Assembly: GCA_025928215.1 (NCBI GenBank)
Contig: JAICJW010000330.1
Coordinates: 1-5,160 of the forward strand
Source of the DNA: Chloroflexia bacterium
Lineage (GTDB): Bacteria; Chloroflexota; Chloroflexia; Thermomicrobiales; JALYUS01
Length of the DNA: 5,160 bases
Direction of reading: 5' to 3'
Shown: positions 1 through 5,160 of the stretch, piece by piece
Numbering within the stretch: position 1 is the first letter of the stretch
Layout: every line of letters starts with the position of its first letter
Program-made: the position numbers and the translations under genes
Notes under the pieces: model-generated
What the model was told of the DNA's origin: nothing
The model's input: the letters and a program-made list of their open reading frames with translations, nothing else
Database searches by the model: none

Positions 1-965
1 AGCGTGCCGACGCCGAACACGTAGGCGGTGCCCCGGCTGTCGGTGCGGATCGTGCAGCCGTCCATTGGGTTGCGCTGGGAGTTGTTCGCGGCTGCGGTGA
101 TTTGGTGCTGGGTCCAGGTGTCGCCACCATCATGCGAAACCGCGACATTCAGCGGCGCCGGTGCGGCATTCCCCTTCTCCTGGCCGCGGAATGAGGCCCA
201 GCAGAGGTAGACCGTACCGAAGAAGGGGCTCGACGCGGCGTTGTCCGCCCAGACCTGCTCCTTGTCGCTGAAGGTGGTTGATGACTGCCTCGAGACAACG
301 ACAGGGGGCATCCACGCGTTCTTGTCACCCGCCGCCGCGCTCTGCACATTATCGGTGCGGGAGACGGCGATCGCCTCGAAGCCCTTGAAGGTCTCCTCGG
401 AGCGCGTGGCACTCACGTTGGAGGTCAGATTCGCGTAATAGAGCCGCGAGCCACTGCCCCAGGAGAACGTGCCGTCCGCAGCCCGGCGAGGGCCGAACGC
501 GACGGCCGGATCGCCGTCGGAGACGAGGCCATTCTCGGCATACCACGGCAGCGTACCGATCGGGCCAGTATGCGCGGTGCAGCCAGCGTCCGGACCTGGA
601 ACACCCTGGCAATCGCGCGCGGTCAAGCCTGTGTAGGTCGGCTGTGTCCAGGTCGTGCCATTATCGGCCGAGAAATAGAAGCCGGAGACACCGACACCCG
701 GGGTAAACGGGCAGGTCGTATCGTCGCCAGCGTTGCACGCCTCCATATCTATTTCATCGTTGGACCCGGCGACAAGGATGTTCGGATGGTTCGCGTCAAC
801 CGCGATGGCCGGCTCATTTTGCTTGTTTTGCGAGAAGGGCGACGGTGGGCTGCCGACCGTTATCTTCGTGTCGGGATTCACAGCAGCGACCGGAAGCGCG
901 ATGGCGAGCAGAGTCACCAGCGCAAGCATCATCGAGAGACGCATACTTGAGCGGAAATTGCGCAC
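1..965 (-). CDS. Secreted sialidase-like (Asp-box/BNR) beta-propeller protein, N-terminal part
   Basis: The frame is open from a GTG at 965-963 to the left edge: 321 complete codons, with the C-terminus outside the window. AGGAGG (979-974) lies 8 nt before the GTG. Residues 1-28 form a Sec-type signal peptide: basic start (RNFRSSMR), hydrophobic core MMLALVTLLAIALPVAA, likely cleavage after AA28, and no lipobox. Two Asp-boxes (SxDxGxTW) are visible, SADNGTTW at 99-106 and SHDGGDTW at 277-284. Propeller-blade phrases NEPAIAVD (50-57), SDGDPAVAFG (149-158) and DKEQVWAD (234-241) also occur. Asp-boxes mark the sialidase/neuraminidase superfold, but I see no F/Y-R-I-P motif, so catalysis is unproven; annotation as an exo-alpha-sialidase would rest on fold only. 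Six cysteines (77, 85, 119, 129, 255, 304) fit an exported, disulfide-bonded protein. It is divergent from the gene at 1634. The fold is confident; the substrate is unknown. Confidence 0.85.
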   Translation of the reverse strand, partial: MRNFRSSMRLSMMLALVTLLAIALPVAAVNPDTKITVGSPPSPFSQNKQNEPAIAVDANHPNILVAGSNDEIDMEACNAGDDTTCPFTPGVGVSGFYFSADNGTTWTQPTYTGLTARDCQGVPGPDAGCTAHTGPIGTLPWYAENGLVSDGDPAVAFGPRRAADGTFSWGSGSRLYYANLTSNVSATRSEETFKGFEAIAVSRTDNVQSAAAGDKNAWMPPVVVSRQSSTTFSDKEQVWADNAASSPFFGTVYLCWASFRGQEKGNAAPAPLNVAVSHDGGDTWTQHQITAAANNSQRNPMDGCTIRTDSRGTAYVFGVGT

Positions 966-1633
966 GATCTTATCCTCCTTTTCGGGGCCAGCAACGGAGT
1001 TTCAAGCGGCCCTACAAGATAGGCGACAGATGCGTGGTACACGGCGAGCGGTCTCATTGGCACGCCGGCCCCTATCCCTCCTTTCTCGTTATGACAGCGG
1101 ATCCCTGTGGCGCGCATCCGGCTGACCGGTTGGGTATCCGCTCCTTCCCACGATATCAGCCGGGATGTTTTGACGGAAAGTAAAATATCATCTGCGGAAG
1201 GAATCGCGCAAGAGGCCAGTGAGTGAAGGATGAATGGACCATTCGGATCGCCGGAACGATCGTTCATGATCCTGGCATCGCCACCGCATTGACGCGCGTG
1301 GGACGGCAAAGGCGCGTGATGCAACGCGACACATGTGCATGCTTGCGTAAAAAACAGCCGCTTGGAATCGTGCTGATCCATCGCCACTTCTTTCGTCCAC
1401 TTTGCCTATGATCCTGCTCGCGATCATGATACGCTCTTTGGCCGTGTCGTCAATCACCGCGCCTTGTTTTTTATTCGCATGGCGACGGAACACGCACCCA
1501 TCCGTGACGCGGCGCTTCAACTTGGCAGTGCGGCAAGAGGTTTCGACCATTTACCTGTTCTTGTCGTCCGCATGCTGGTTTGCCCTTCACGGATACAATA
1601 GCAACGGGGTGTCTCGTGGAGGATCATACTCGT
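966..1633. other. 668-bp divergent intergenic region without a convincing gene
   Basis: This lies between the divergently read propeller gene and the 144-residue gene. Open frames here (for example 1188-1550 and 929-1387 on the minus strand) lack good ribosome sites and recognisable motifs, and one overlaps the propeller gene's signal peptide, so I do not call them. Visible elements are a 12-bp palindrome at 1254-1265, an inverted repeat ATGATC/GATCAT at 1408-1413 and 1422-1427, a 9-bp direct repeat ATGATCCTG at 1266-1274 and 1408-1416, and nested inverted repeats at 1018-1076. A weak minus-strand promoter for the propeller gene could be TTGCGC (1211-1206), 18 nt, then TATTTT (1187-1182), implying a leader of about 210 nt. 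On the plus strand, TACAAT at 1594-1599 is a good -10 without a good -35; TTGGCA (1522-1527), 17 nt, GACCAT (1545-1550) is an alternative. I see no tRNA or known riboswitch. Confidence 0.6.
1254..1265. repeat. Perfect 12-bp palindrome GAACGATCGTTC
   Basis: GAACGA is followed directly by its reverse complement TCGTTC with no spacer. It lies about 290 bp upstream of the propeller start and 370 bp upstream of the 144-residue gene. It could be a protein-binding site, but no promoter sits close enough to assign a role. Confidence 0.4.
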
Positions 1634-2068
1634 ATGGATATCGGTGGTTATCAAAGCGCGGGAATTCCAGCCGGTGAAGCGCCGCGCGAGGAATGGGTGC
1701 GGTGGCTCGTCGCCGGATTGGCGGAGCGGTGGCCGCAGGCGAAACTGCGCGCCAATCTGGAGGGACTACCGTCGCCCGGTGTGCGGCGCGGCGTCGTACC
1801 GGATATCGAGTTCTGGTTCCCGAACGATGCTGGCGTGTACACGCTTCGCTATCTCTATATCGTCCTGTCAACGGACACGCTCGGCAGCCGGGATGGATTG
1901 GATACCCTCACCGCTCTGCTCGGCTACTGCCGCTCCAACGGGCGGCAACTGACACTCGTCGTGCCGGATCGCGCGCTGCAACAAGAAGAATTGGAAGCGC
2001 TGGACAGCGTCCTGCTCGCGACGCTCAATCCGATGGTTTTCGATGTCGCCGCGTATCAGATCGAATAG
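1634..2068 (+). CDS. Hypothetical protein, possible degenerate PD-(D/E)xK-fold protein (144 aa)
   Basis: The ATG at 1634 is chosen because GGAGG (1618-1622) precedes it, although the 11-nt spacing is long. An in-frame TTG at 1580 has no ribosome site and would put the candidate -10 TACAAT (1594-1599) inside the gene; an in-frame GTG at 1616 is also possible. No signal peptide or membrane segment is seen, so it is cytoplasmic. The order is an amphipathic helix (about 19-33), LRANLEG (38-44), VVPDIEFW (54-61), strand YTLRYLYIVL (69-78), a helix, strand LTLVVP (106-111), and a C-terminal helix from 115. This order resembles small PD-(D/E)xK proteins, in which D57 would be the first catalytic acid. 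The expected second-motif acidic/lysine residues are replaced by I76 and L78, so it is probably not an active nuclease. I do not recognise a named family. It is convergent with the next gene. It is confident as a gene, tentative in fold. Confidence 0.75.
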   Translation: MDIGGYQSAGIPAGEAPREEWVRWLVAGLAERWPQAKLRANLEGLPSPGVRRGVVPDIEFWFPNDAGVYTLRYLYIVLSTDTLGSRDGLDTLTALLGYCRSNGRQLTLVVPDRALQQEELEALDSVLLATLNPMVFDVAAYQIE

Positions 2069-2086
2069 GCAGTATTCGGAATCTCT
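2069..2086. other. 18-bp gap between convergent stop codons
   Basis: The TAG of the plus-strand gene ends at 2068 and the TAG of the minus-strand gene lies at 2089-2087. The gap contains no hairpin or T-tract, so neither gene has a visible intrinsic terminator here and the transcripts may overlap at their 3' ends. Confidence 0.6.
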
Positions 2087-2413
2087 CTAGTAGGTCCGAC
2101 CGCCGCGATCAGGTGGCGCTTCGTCCTCGATGTCCGCGCCGGGGGAAGCATTACCGCCGCCCGGCTCATATACGTCCTCCGGACTTGGGGTGTGTTCGAG
2201 CGGATCGGCAGCGGTTTGCACTTCATCTTCGCGGTATTCTACGGCGAGCATATCCTCGGATGGGGTACTACCTTCCGTTGCCGCACCGTGCCGCATCCCC
2301 TGCTTCGTGGAGACCCGCTGATCGTCGTCGGCCGGTCGCTCGCCGTCCACGGAATTCGGATAAGAGAGCGTATCCTCGGCAAAGAGTTTGTCCGGCAGGT
2401 CGCTGCGTTCCAT
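2087..2413 (-). CDS. Small acidic, probably disordered hypothetical protein (108 aa)
   Basis: The ATG at 2413-2411 follows AAAGGGG (2426-2420) with a 6-nt spacer. An in-frame upstream start at 2458 would add 15 residues (ending KGRE) but lacks a comparable site and would read through the dyad at 2439-2456. The 108-residue product has 27 Asp/Glu against 9 Lys/Arg, many Pro, Gly, Ser and Thr, no Cys or Trp, and no hydrophobic segment. This suggests an intrinsically disordered cytoplasmic protein. Acidic clusters include ADDDQ (28-32), YREDEV (60-65) and DIEDE (94-98); the tail is PPDRGGRTY. I recognise no family or motif. It lies 125 bp downstream of the cupin gene on the same strand and ends 18 bp from the convergent gene. 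Third codon positions are mostly G or C, as expected for a real gene. It is a reasonable but not certain gene call. Confidence 0.62.
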   Translation of the reverse strand: MERSDLPDKLFAEDTLSYPNSVDGERPADDDQRVSTKQGMRHGAATEGSTPSEDMLAVEYREDEVQTAADPLEHTPSPEDVYEPGGGNASPGADIEDEAPPDRGGRTY

Positions 2414-2438
2414 CTCACGCCCCTTTCTGCGGTTTGAC

Positions 2439-2456
2439 GGTCGCGGCACCGCGACC
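2439..2456 (-). promoter_or_regulatory. Perfect 18-bp dyad (GGTCGCGG/CCGCGACC) upstream of the acidic-protein gene
   Basis: Two perfect 8-bp arms, GGTCGCGG and CCGCGACC, flank a 2-bp centre, 25 nt before the ATG at 2413. In RNA it would form a GC-rich 7-bp stem with a 4-nt loop. No T-tract follows on either strand, so it is not a standard intrinsic terminator. Its size, symmetry and position match the dyad ahead of the cupin gene. A role as operator or leader hairpin is inference. The promoter candidate beside it is weak (TTCCCA at 2487-2482, 18 nt, CACGGT at 2463-2458). Confidence 0.5.
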
Positions 2457-2538
2457 AACCGTGACCCTCGCCACGATGCAGTGGGAAAGAAGCAAGGCGT
2501 ATGCCATTGACCGGCAGCCGAAAAACAGGGGCGCGGCC

Positions 2539-2919
2539 TTATGTCGCTTTGGGCATCAGCGCGACATATTCGTCGCGGAGCGGAGTGAAGATCTCAAGGA
2601 AGCGACACCCTTCCGGCCCGACGCGCACGCCGCCGTGCGTCATACCGCCCGGAATCATCAAGCCCTCGCCGGGGCCGAGATCATGTTCCTCGTCGCCGAC
2701 CTGAAAATGGATCGCGCCTTCCAGCACGTAGGTGATCTGCTCGTGCGGGTGGCTGTGCAGCGGCAATGAGGCGTTCGGCTCGGCGGTGCCGAACATCGCC
2801 AGCAACCGGTCCCCCGCGACGAGGCGCGACTTCAATTCGGGCACGGCGGGCAGAATTTGCACATCGGTCAGCGCGGCGACCTGAAAGAACTGCGGCGTGC
2901 TTCCCGTATCCGTTGCCAT
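2539..2919 (-). CDS. Single-domain cupin protein (126 aa)
   Basis: The ATG at 2919-2917 has AGGAGGT (2931-2925) 5 nt upstream. The small beta-barrel is recognised from both cupin motifs. Motif 1 is HSHPHEQITYVLEG (55-68), giving likely metal ligands H55, H57 and Q61 (or E60). Motif 2 is GEGLMIPGGMTH (84-95), an exact G-x5-P-x-G-x2-H with ligand H95; the usual final Asn of motif 2 is Arg (R99). The ending EIFTPLRDEY (109-118) is common in small cupins of this type. There is no signal peptide, so it is cytoplasmic. Such proteins bind a divalent metal and may be dioxygenases, isomerases or sensors; substrate cannot be read from sequence. It lies 110 bp downstream of moeA but has its own strong-looking promoter with a dyad over the predicted transcription start, so it is probably separately regulated. 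A direct link to molybdenum cofactor synthesis is not shown. Confidence 0.93.
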   Translation of the reverse strand: MATDTGSTPQFFQVAALTDVQILPAVPELKSRLVAGDRLLAMFGTAEPNASLPLHSHPHEQITYVLEGAIHFQVGDEEHDLGPGEGLMIPGGMTHGGVRVGPEGCRFLEIFTPLRDEYVALMPKAT

Positions 2920-2947
2920 TGGCGACCTCCTGATCGTGCTTCGCGAT

Positions 2948-2965
2948 TGGTCTCATCTGAGACCA
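2948..2965 (-). promoter_or_regulatory. Perfect 18-bp operator-like dyad upstream of the cupin gene
   Basis: On the plus strand TGGTCTCA (2948-2955), TC, TGAGACCA (2958-2965) form perfect 8-bp arms with a 2-bp centre. It begins directly after the predicted -10 at 2972-2967 and ends 28 nt before the cupin ATG, so it would cover the transcription start. That placement is typical of a repressor operator. No T-tract follows, so a terminator is unlikely. The TGGT...ACCA ends recall GntR-family sites, but the spacing is longer and no regulator gene is in view. Confidence 0.55.
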
Positions 2966-2966
2966 G

Positions 2967-2996
2967 AGTGTCGCCGTGCAGCCGTGGGGATGTCAA
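2967..2996 (-). promoter_or_regulatory. Predicted promoter of the cupin gene (TTGACA, 18 nt, GACACT)
   Basis: On the minus strand a perfect -35 TTGACA (2996-2991) is followed after 18 nt by GACACT (2972-2967). The -10 keeps A at position 2 and T at position 6. Transcription would start near 2960, inside the dyad, giving a leader of about 40 nt that contains the ribosome site AGGAGGT. Confidence 0.5.
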
Positions 2997-3029
2997 CCCG
3001 GCAACGCACATCGAGAGAATGCGCGCCGC

Positions 3030-4259
3030 TTACCAAGTCGTGCCGAGCAGCAACGCATCTACCATCTCACCAGCGGCATAGGGCATGTCACGCGGCGGGA
3101 TGATAGCGAGGGCGTCCGCGCCGATGAAGGATGCGAGCCGGGATGATTGCTGCGGCCCGGTCGAGGCCGCCTCCAGTACCCCGTCATCGGCGCGGCGGAG
3201 CGTGACGCGCATGAAGTCAATCCGGTCAATCGGCGTCACATCATGCGCGAGGCGGACGCGTGCATGCGGACGATCAATTTGCTTATGCCCCTGCATGGCG
3301 AGCAGCGCGGGGCGGACAAAGACCTCGAAACCGACAAGTCCGGAGACGGGATTACCCGGCAACCCGAACAGCAGCGTTTTTCCTTCCGGCCCGGCGGTGG
3401 CGAAGGTGAACGGCTTGCCGGGGCGCATACGCACCTGACGGAAGTGGACGGTCGCAAGTTCGACGAGCAGGCCCTTAATGAGGTCCTTCCGGCCCATCGA
3501 GACACCGCCGGAGGTAATGACGACATCGGAATCGGCGATACGCTCGATCAGGAAGGCGCGCTGAGCGACATCCGTATCCGGCGCGAGGCCCGCGTACACG
3601 ATTGTCACACCGAGTGGCGCGAGCGCGGCGACGAGCGCGAAGCGGTTGGAATCGCGGATTTGCCCCGGCCCGAGCGGCTGACCCGGTTCAACGAGTTCGT
3701 CCCCCGTCGCCAGCACGCTCACACGTGGTCGCCGCGTCACCAGCGCATCCGTCCTGCCGAGTGAAGCGAGTAGCCCAACGGCGGCGGGCGTCAGCACCGT
3801 TCCCGCGGCGAGGACGCGATCACCGCGCTTCAGGTCGCTGCCGACCGGGCGGATATTCTGCCCCGCGCGCGGCGTCTCGCCGATCCGCACACCCGCCGCC
3901 GTCTGCGTCGTCCGCTCGATCTGCACGACGGCATCCGCGCCGGGCGGCAAGGGCGCGCCGGTCGTGATGTATGCCGCCATGCCCCGTTCCACATGAAACT
4001 CCTCGATGGTACCCGCGAATTGATCGCCGACGATGCGGCGCACCGCGGTCGGGTCGTCGGCGATCACTGCATAGCCATCCATCGTCGCGGCGGGGAAGGG
4101 TGGCTGATCCTCGCCACTGATAACGTCCTCCATCAGGACGCGCCCAGCGAGATCCATCAGCCGCGCGCGCTCCGTCGGGAGGGGCGACGTGTGGGCGCGA
4201 ATCGTCGCGGTCGCTTCGCTGGGTTCGAGGAGACGATCGAGCGAGTCTGGCATGGTCAC
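3030..4259 (-). CDS. moeA: MoeA, molybdopterin molybdenumtransferase
   Basis: MoeA inserts molybdate into adenylylated molybdopterin in the cytoplasm, the last step of basic molybdenum cofactor synthesis. I choose the GTG at 4259 because GGAGG (4270-4266) lies 6 nt upstream, giving 409 residues, normal for the family (about 390-420). Alternatives are GTG 4280 (416 aa) and ATG 4253 (407 aa, site 12 nt away). Visible are PPFPAATMDGYAV (53-65, with the conserved Asp of MDGYA), TTGAPLPPGADAVVQIE (99-115), the MPT-binding domain from VSVLATGDEL (180-189) through QIRDSN (200-205), TSGGVSMGRKD (249-259, active-site Asp at its end), RMRPGKPF (277-284) and FGLPGNP (298-304), then domain IV with QQSSRL (370-375). 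All key motifs are intact. No other cofactor gene is adjacent. A cupin gene follows after 110 bp, and the upstream neighbour is divergent. Confidence 0.97.
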   Translation of the reverse strand: MTMPDSLDRLLEPSEATATIRAHTSPLPTERARLMDLAGRVLMEDVISGEDQPPFPAATMDGYAVIADDPTAVRRIVGDQFAGTIEEFHVERGMAAYITTGAPLPPGADAVVQIERTTQTAAGVRIGETPRAGQNIRPVGSDLKRGDRVLAAGTVLTPAAVGLLASLGRTDALVTRRPRVSVLATGDELVEPGQPLGPGQIRDSNRFALVAALAPLGVTIVYAGLAPDTDVAQRAFLIERIADSDVVITSGGVSMGRKDLIKGLLVELATVHFRQVRMRPGKPFTFATAGPEGKTLLFGLPGNPVSGLVGFEVFVRPALLAMQGHKQIDRPHARVRLAHDVTPIDRIDFMRVTLRRADDGVLEAASTGPQQSSRLASFIGADALAIIPPRDMPYAAGEMVDALLLGTTW

Positions 4260-4300
4260 GATTTCCCTCCGCGTCGGCACAATGCAGGCGATGTAGTGCG

Positions 4301-4309
4301 ATTGTAACA
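4301..4309 (-). promoter_or_regulatory. Predicted extended -10 of the moeA promoter (TGTTACAAT)
   Basis: On the minus strand TGT precedes TACAAT (4306-4301), five of six matches to TATAAT plus the TGn extension, which can compensate for a poor -35; no good -35 is seen upstream. The start point would be near 4294, giving a leader of about 35 nt to the GTG at 4259. Confidence 0.45.
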
Positions 4310-4327
4310 GGCATTGATCCGTTCGTT

Positions 4328-4354
4328 CCGCCGGGGATGGATCACCCCCGGTGG
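4328..4354. repeat. GC-rich inverted repeat between divergent promoters
   Basis: CCGCCGGGG (4328-4336) and CCCCGGTGG (4346-4354) pair over 9 bp with one G-T wobble around a 9-nt centre. It lies outside the transcripts predicted from either flanking promoter, so a DNA-binding site is more likely than an RNA hairpin. No T-tract follows on either strand. Confidence 0.4.
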
Positions 4355-4391
4355 CTTATACGACTCTAAACAATCCAATTTTTACAAACTA

Positions 4392-4419
4392 TAGACTTTC
4401 TGCTGAATATGGGTATTAT
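4392..4419 (+). promoter_or_regulatory. Predicted promoter of the exported repeat protein (TAGACT, 16 nt, TATTAT)
   Basis: Within an AT-rich patch (about 4356-4420) that stands out from its surroundings, TAGACT (4392-4397) and TATTAT (4414-4419, five of six matches) are separated by 16 nt. The start would be near 4426, with a leader of about 57 nt before the ATG at 4483. Confidence 0.45.
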
Positions 4420-4482
4420 GGAAAGCATCGGATGCGCACGGCATGTCTCCGTGCGAGCAGCGCAATGATGAGGAGGCTCACG

Positions 4483-5160
4483 ATGCTGGATCATGCTTCG
4501 AATGGCTGCCTGGCTGCCACAATTGATGCACACGCGGATCGTCGTACCGCCGGTCTCCTCCGCTGGCTCATCCTCGGCACGGCAGGGCTGATTGCACTCA
4601 TTCTTGCCACCAGCCATGCCGCTTCGGTCGGTGCGGCGGCGCCCGCGACGTACGATACCACCATCTGCATCAACTACTTCACCTGCTACAACTCGAACAC
4701 CGGCGCGGCCGTCCCGAATCCCAATGGCAGCGTCCCGGCATATCTCGCCCCGAGCATCACCACCAGCTATCCGGCGAATACCGTCCTCAGCACCTACTTC
4801 GATCCCCGCTATGGTCTCGTGTCGGTTGTCACCGATCAGTACGGGAACTTGATTGATGTCAATGCGGCGACCGGGCAGCGGATTTTCCCGGTCTTCCCGG
4901 ATTACAATATCGGCTTCGGGGCAGGGTTCGTTAACCCCGCATTTATCAACGGCAACTTCGTCGGCACGTTCCCGAACGGCTTCTTCAACAACGGTTGCCC
5001 GGTAGGGAACTTCACCTGCCTCGGCTTCAACAACGGCTGCCCGGTGGGGAACTTCACCTGCCTCGGCTTCAATCCCGCCTTCGGCTTTCCATACGGCACC
5101 GGCGTCGTTAACCCCAACTACACCGTCGTTGCGCCGAATGGCAACCCGATCGTCCTTGGG
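4483..5160 (+). CDS. Exported Gly/Phe/Asn-rich repeat protein, N-terminal part, function unknown
   Basis: The ATG at 4483 has AGGAGG (4471-4476) 6 nt upstream; in-frame ATGs at 4465 and 4468 have no site. The frame is open to the right edge (226 codons, C-terminus missing). A long N-terminus with R20-R21 and R27 precedes a hydrophobic segment (28-43, WLILGTAGLIALILAT) and an Ala-rich stretch (46-55), so it is a signal peptide or an anchor; the twin arginine is only weakly Tat-like. After that come C62 and C68, then a mixed region to about 140. Residues 144-206 are 14 Gly, 13 Phe and 11 Asn out of 63. Residues 168-195 are two identical copies of FNNGCPVGNFTCLG, each with C-x6-C. No Lys occurs in the 226 residues, and 141-226 contain no charged residue or His. 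It is divergent from moeA. I do not recognise the family; a surface or matrix role is inference. Confidence 0.8.
   Translation, partial: MLDHASNGCLAATIDAHADRRTAGLLRWLILGTAGLIALILATSHAASVGAAAPATYDTTICINYFTCYNSNTGAAVPNPNGSVPAYLAPSITTSYPANTVLSTYFDPRYGLVSVVTDQYGNLIDVNAATGQRIFPVFPDYNIGFGAGFVNPAFINGNFVGTFPNGFFNNGCPVGNFTCLGFNNGCPVGNFTCLGFNPAFGFPYGTGVVNPNYTVVAPNGNPIVLG
4984..5067 (+). repeat. Two-copy 42-bp in-frame tandem repeat
   Basis: Copies at 4984-5025 and 5026-5067 match at 40 of 42 bases. Both differences (GGT/GGC and GTA/GTG) are third-position and synonymous, so the encoded 14-residue units are identical. A third unit starts (TTC AAT) but diverges after two residues. Confidence 0.95.

Noticed and set aside
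1050..1057. GGTCTCAT matching one arm of the cupin dyad
   Set aside because: No symmetric second arm is present, so an isolated 8-bp match is likely chance.
929..1387. 152-residue minus-strand open frame
   Set aside because: It overlaps the signal peptide of the propeller gene, lacks a ribosome site, and its product shows no recognisable motif.
1188..1550. 120-residue minus-strand open frame in the intergenic region
   Set aside because: Poor ribosome site and an Arg/Ser-rich sequence with no motif; no sign that it is coding.
2439..2456. Intrinsic terminator for the cupin or moeA transcript
   Set aside because: The stem is strong, but no T-tract follows on either strand.
1693..2769. 358-residue plus-strand open frame
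   Set aside because: It runs across the 144-residue gene in another frame and antisense through the acidic gene and part of the cupin gene. The product is Arg-rich without domains, a typical shadow in GC-rich DNA.
3147..3764. 205-residue plus-strand frame antisense to moeA
   Set aside because: moeA on the other strand has every family motif over this stretch; this frame is its shadow.
4902..5117. 71-residue minus-strand frame with a repeated KPRQVKFPTGQPLL
   Set aside because: The repeat is the reverse-strand reading of the 42-bp tandem repeat; the plus-strand frame has the ribosome site, the export signal and synonymous-only changes.
1..5160. CRISPR array, tRNA, rRNA, insertion sequence or phage genes
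   Set aside because: No regularly spaced repeats, tRNA-like T-arm motifs, terminal inverted repeats or transposase motifs were seen on either strand.

Overview
The window is moderately GC-rich (about 60% by eye). Genes are compact, with strong GGAGG-type Shine-Dalgarno sites and frequent GTG starts, here two of six genes. No gene pins down the taxon. The mix of a secreted beta-propeller protein, an isolated moeA and long secreted Asn/Gly-rich proteins would fit a GC-rich, free-living bacterium. Chloroflexota (Thermomicrobia-like) is my best guess, at low confidence.

Layout. (1) 1-965, minus strand: the N-terminal 321 codons of a secreted sialidase-like (Asp-box/BNR) beta-propeller protein that runs off the left edge. 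(2) 966-1633: a 668-bp divergent intergenic region with no convincing gene, holding small palindromes and a possible structured leader. (3) 1634-2068, plus strand: a 144-residue protein that looks like a PD-(D/E)xK-fold protein whose second catalytic motif is lost. (4) 2087-2413, minus: a 108-residue, strongly acidic, probably disordered protein. It converges on the previous gene with 18 bp between the stops. (5) 2539-2919, minus: a single-domain cupin. (6) 3030-4259, minus: moeA, molybdopterin molybdenumtransferase, the best-identified gene here. (7) 4260-4482: a divergent promoter region with an AT-rich patch. (8) 4483-5160, plus: the start of an unrecognised exported protein whose distal part has no charged residues. 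It carries an exact 14-residue tandem repeat and runs off the right edge.

moeA, the cupin gene and the acidic-protein gene lie head to tail on the minus strand with gaps of 110 and 125 bp, so they are probably not one tight operon. Both gaps hold a perfect 18-bp dyad (8-bp arms, 2-bp centre) 25-28 nt before the next start codon, and both dyads have GGTC/GACC in their arms. The cupin dyad abuts a promoter with a perfect TTGACA -35 and would cover the transcription start, as a repressor site would. This shared layout, the charge-free repeat protein and the degenerate nuclease-like protein are the least ordinary features. I found no CRISPR array, rRNA, tRNA, insertion sequence or obvious defence system.
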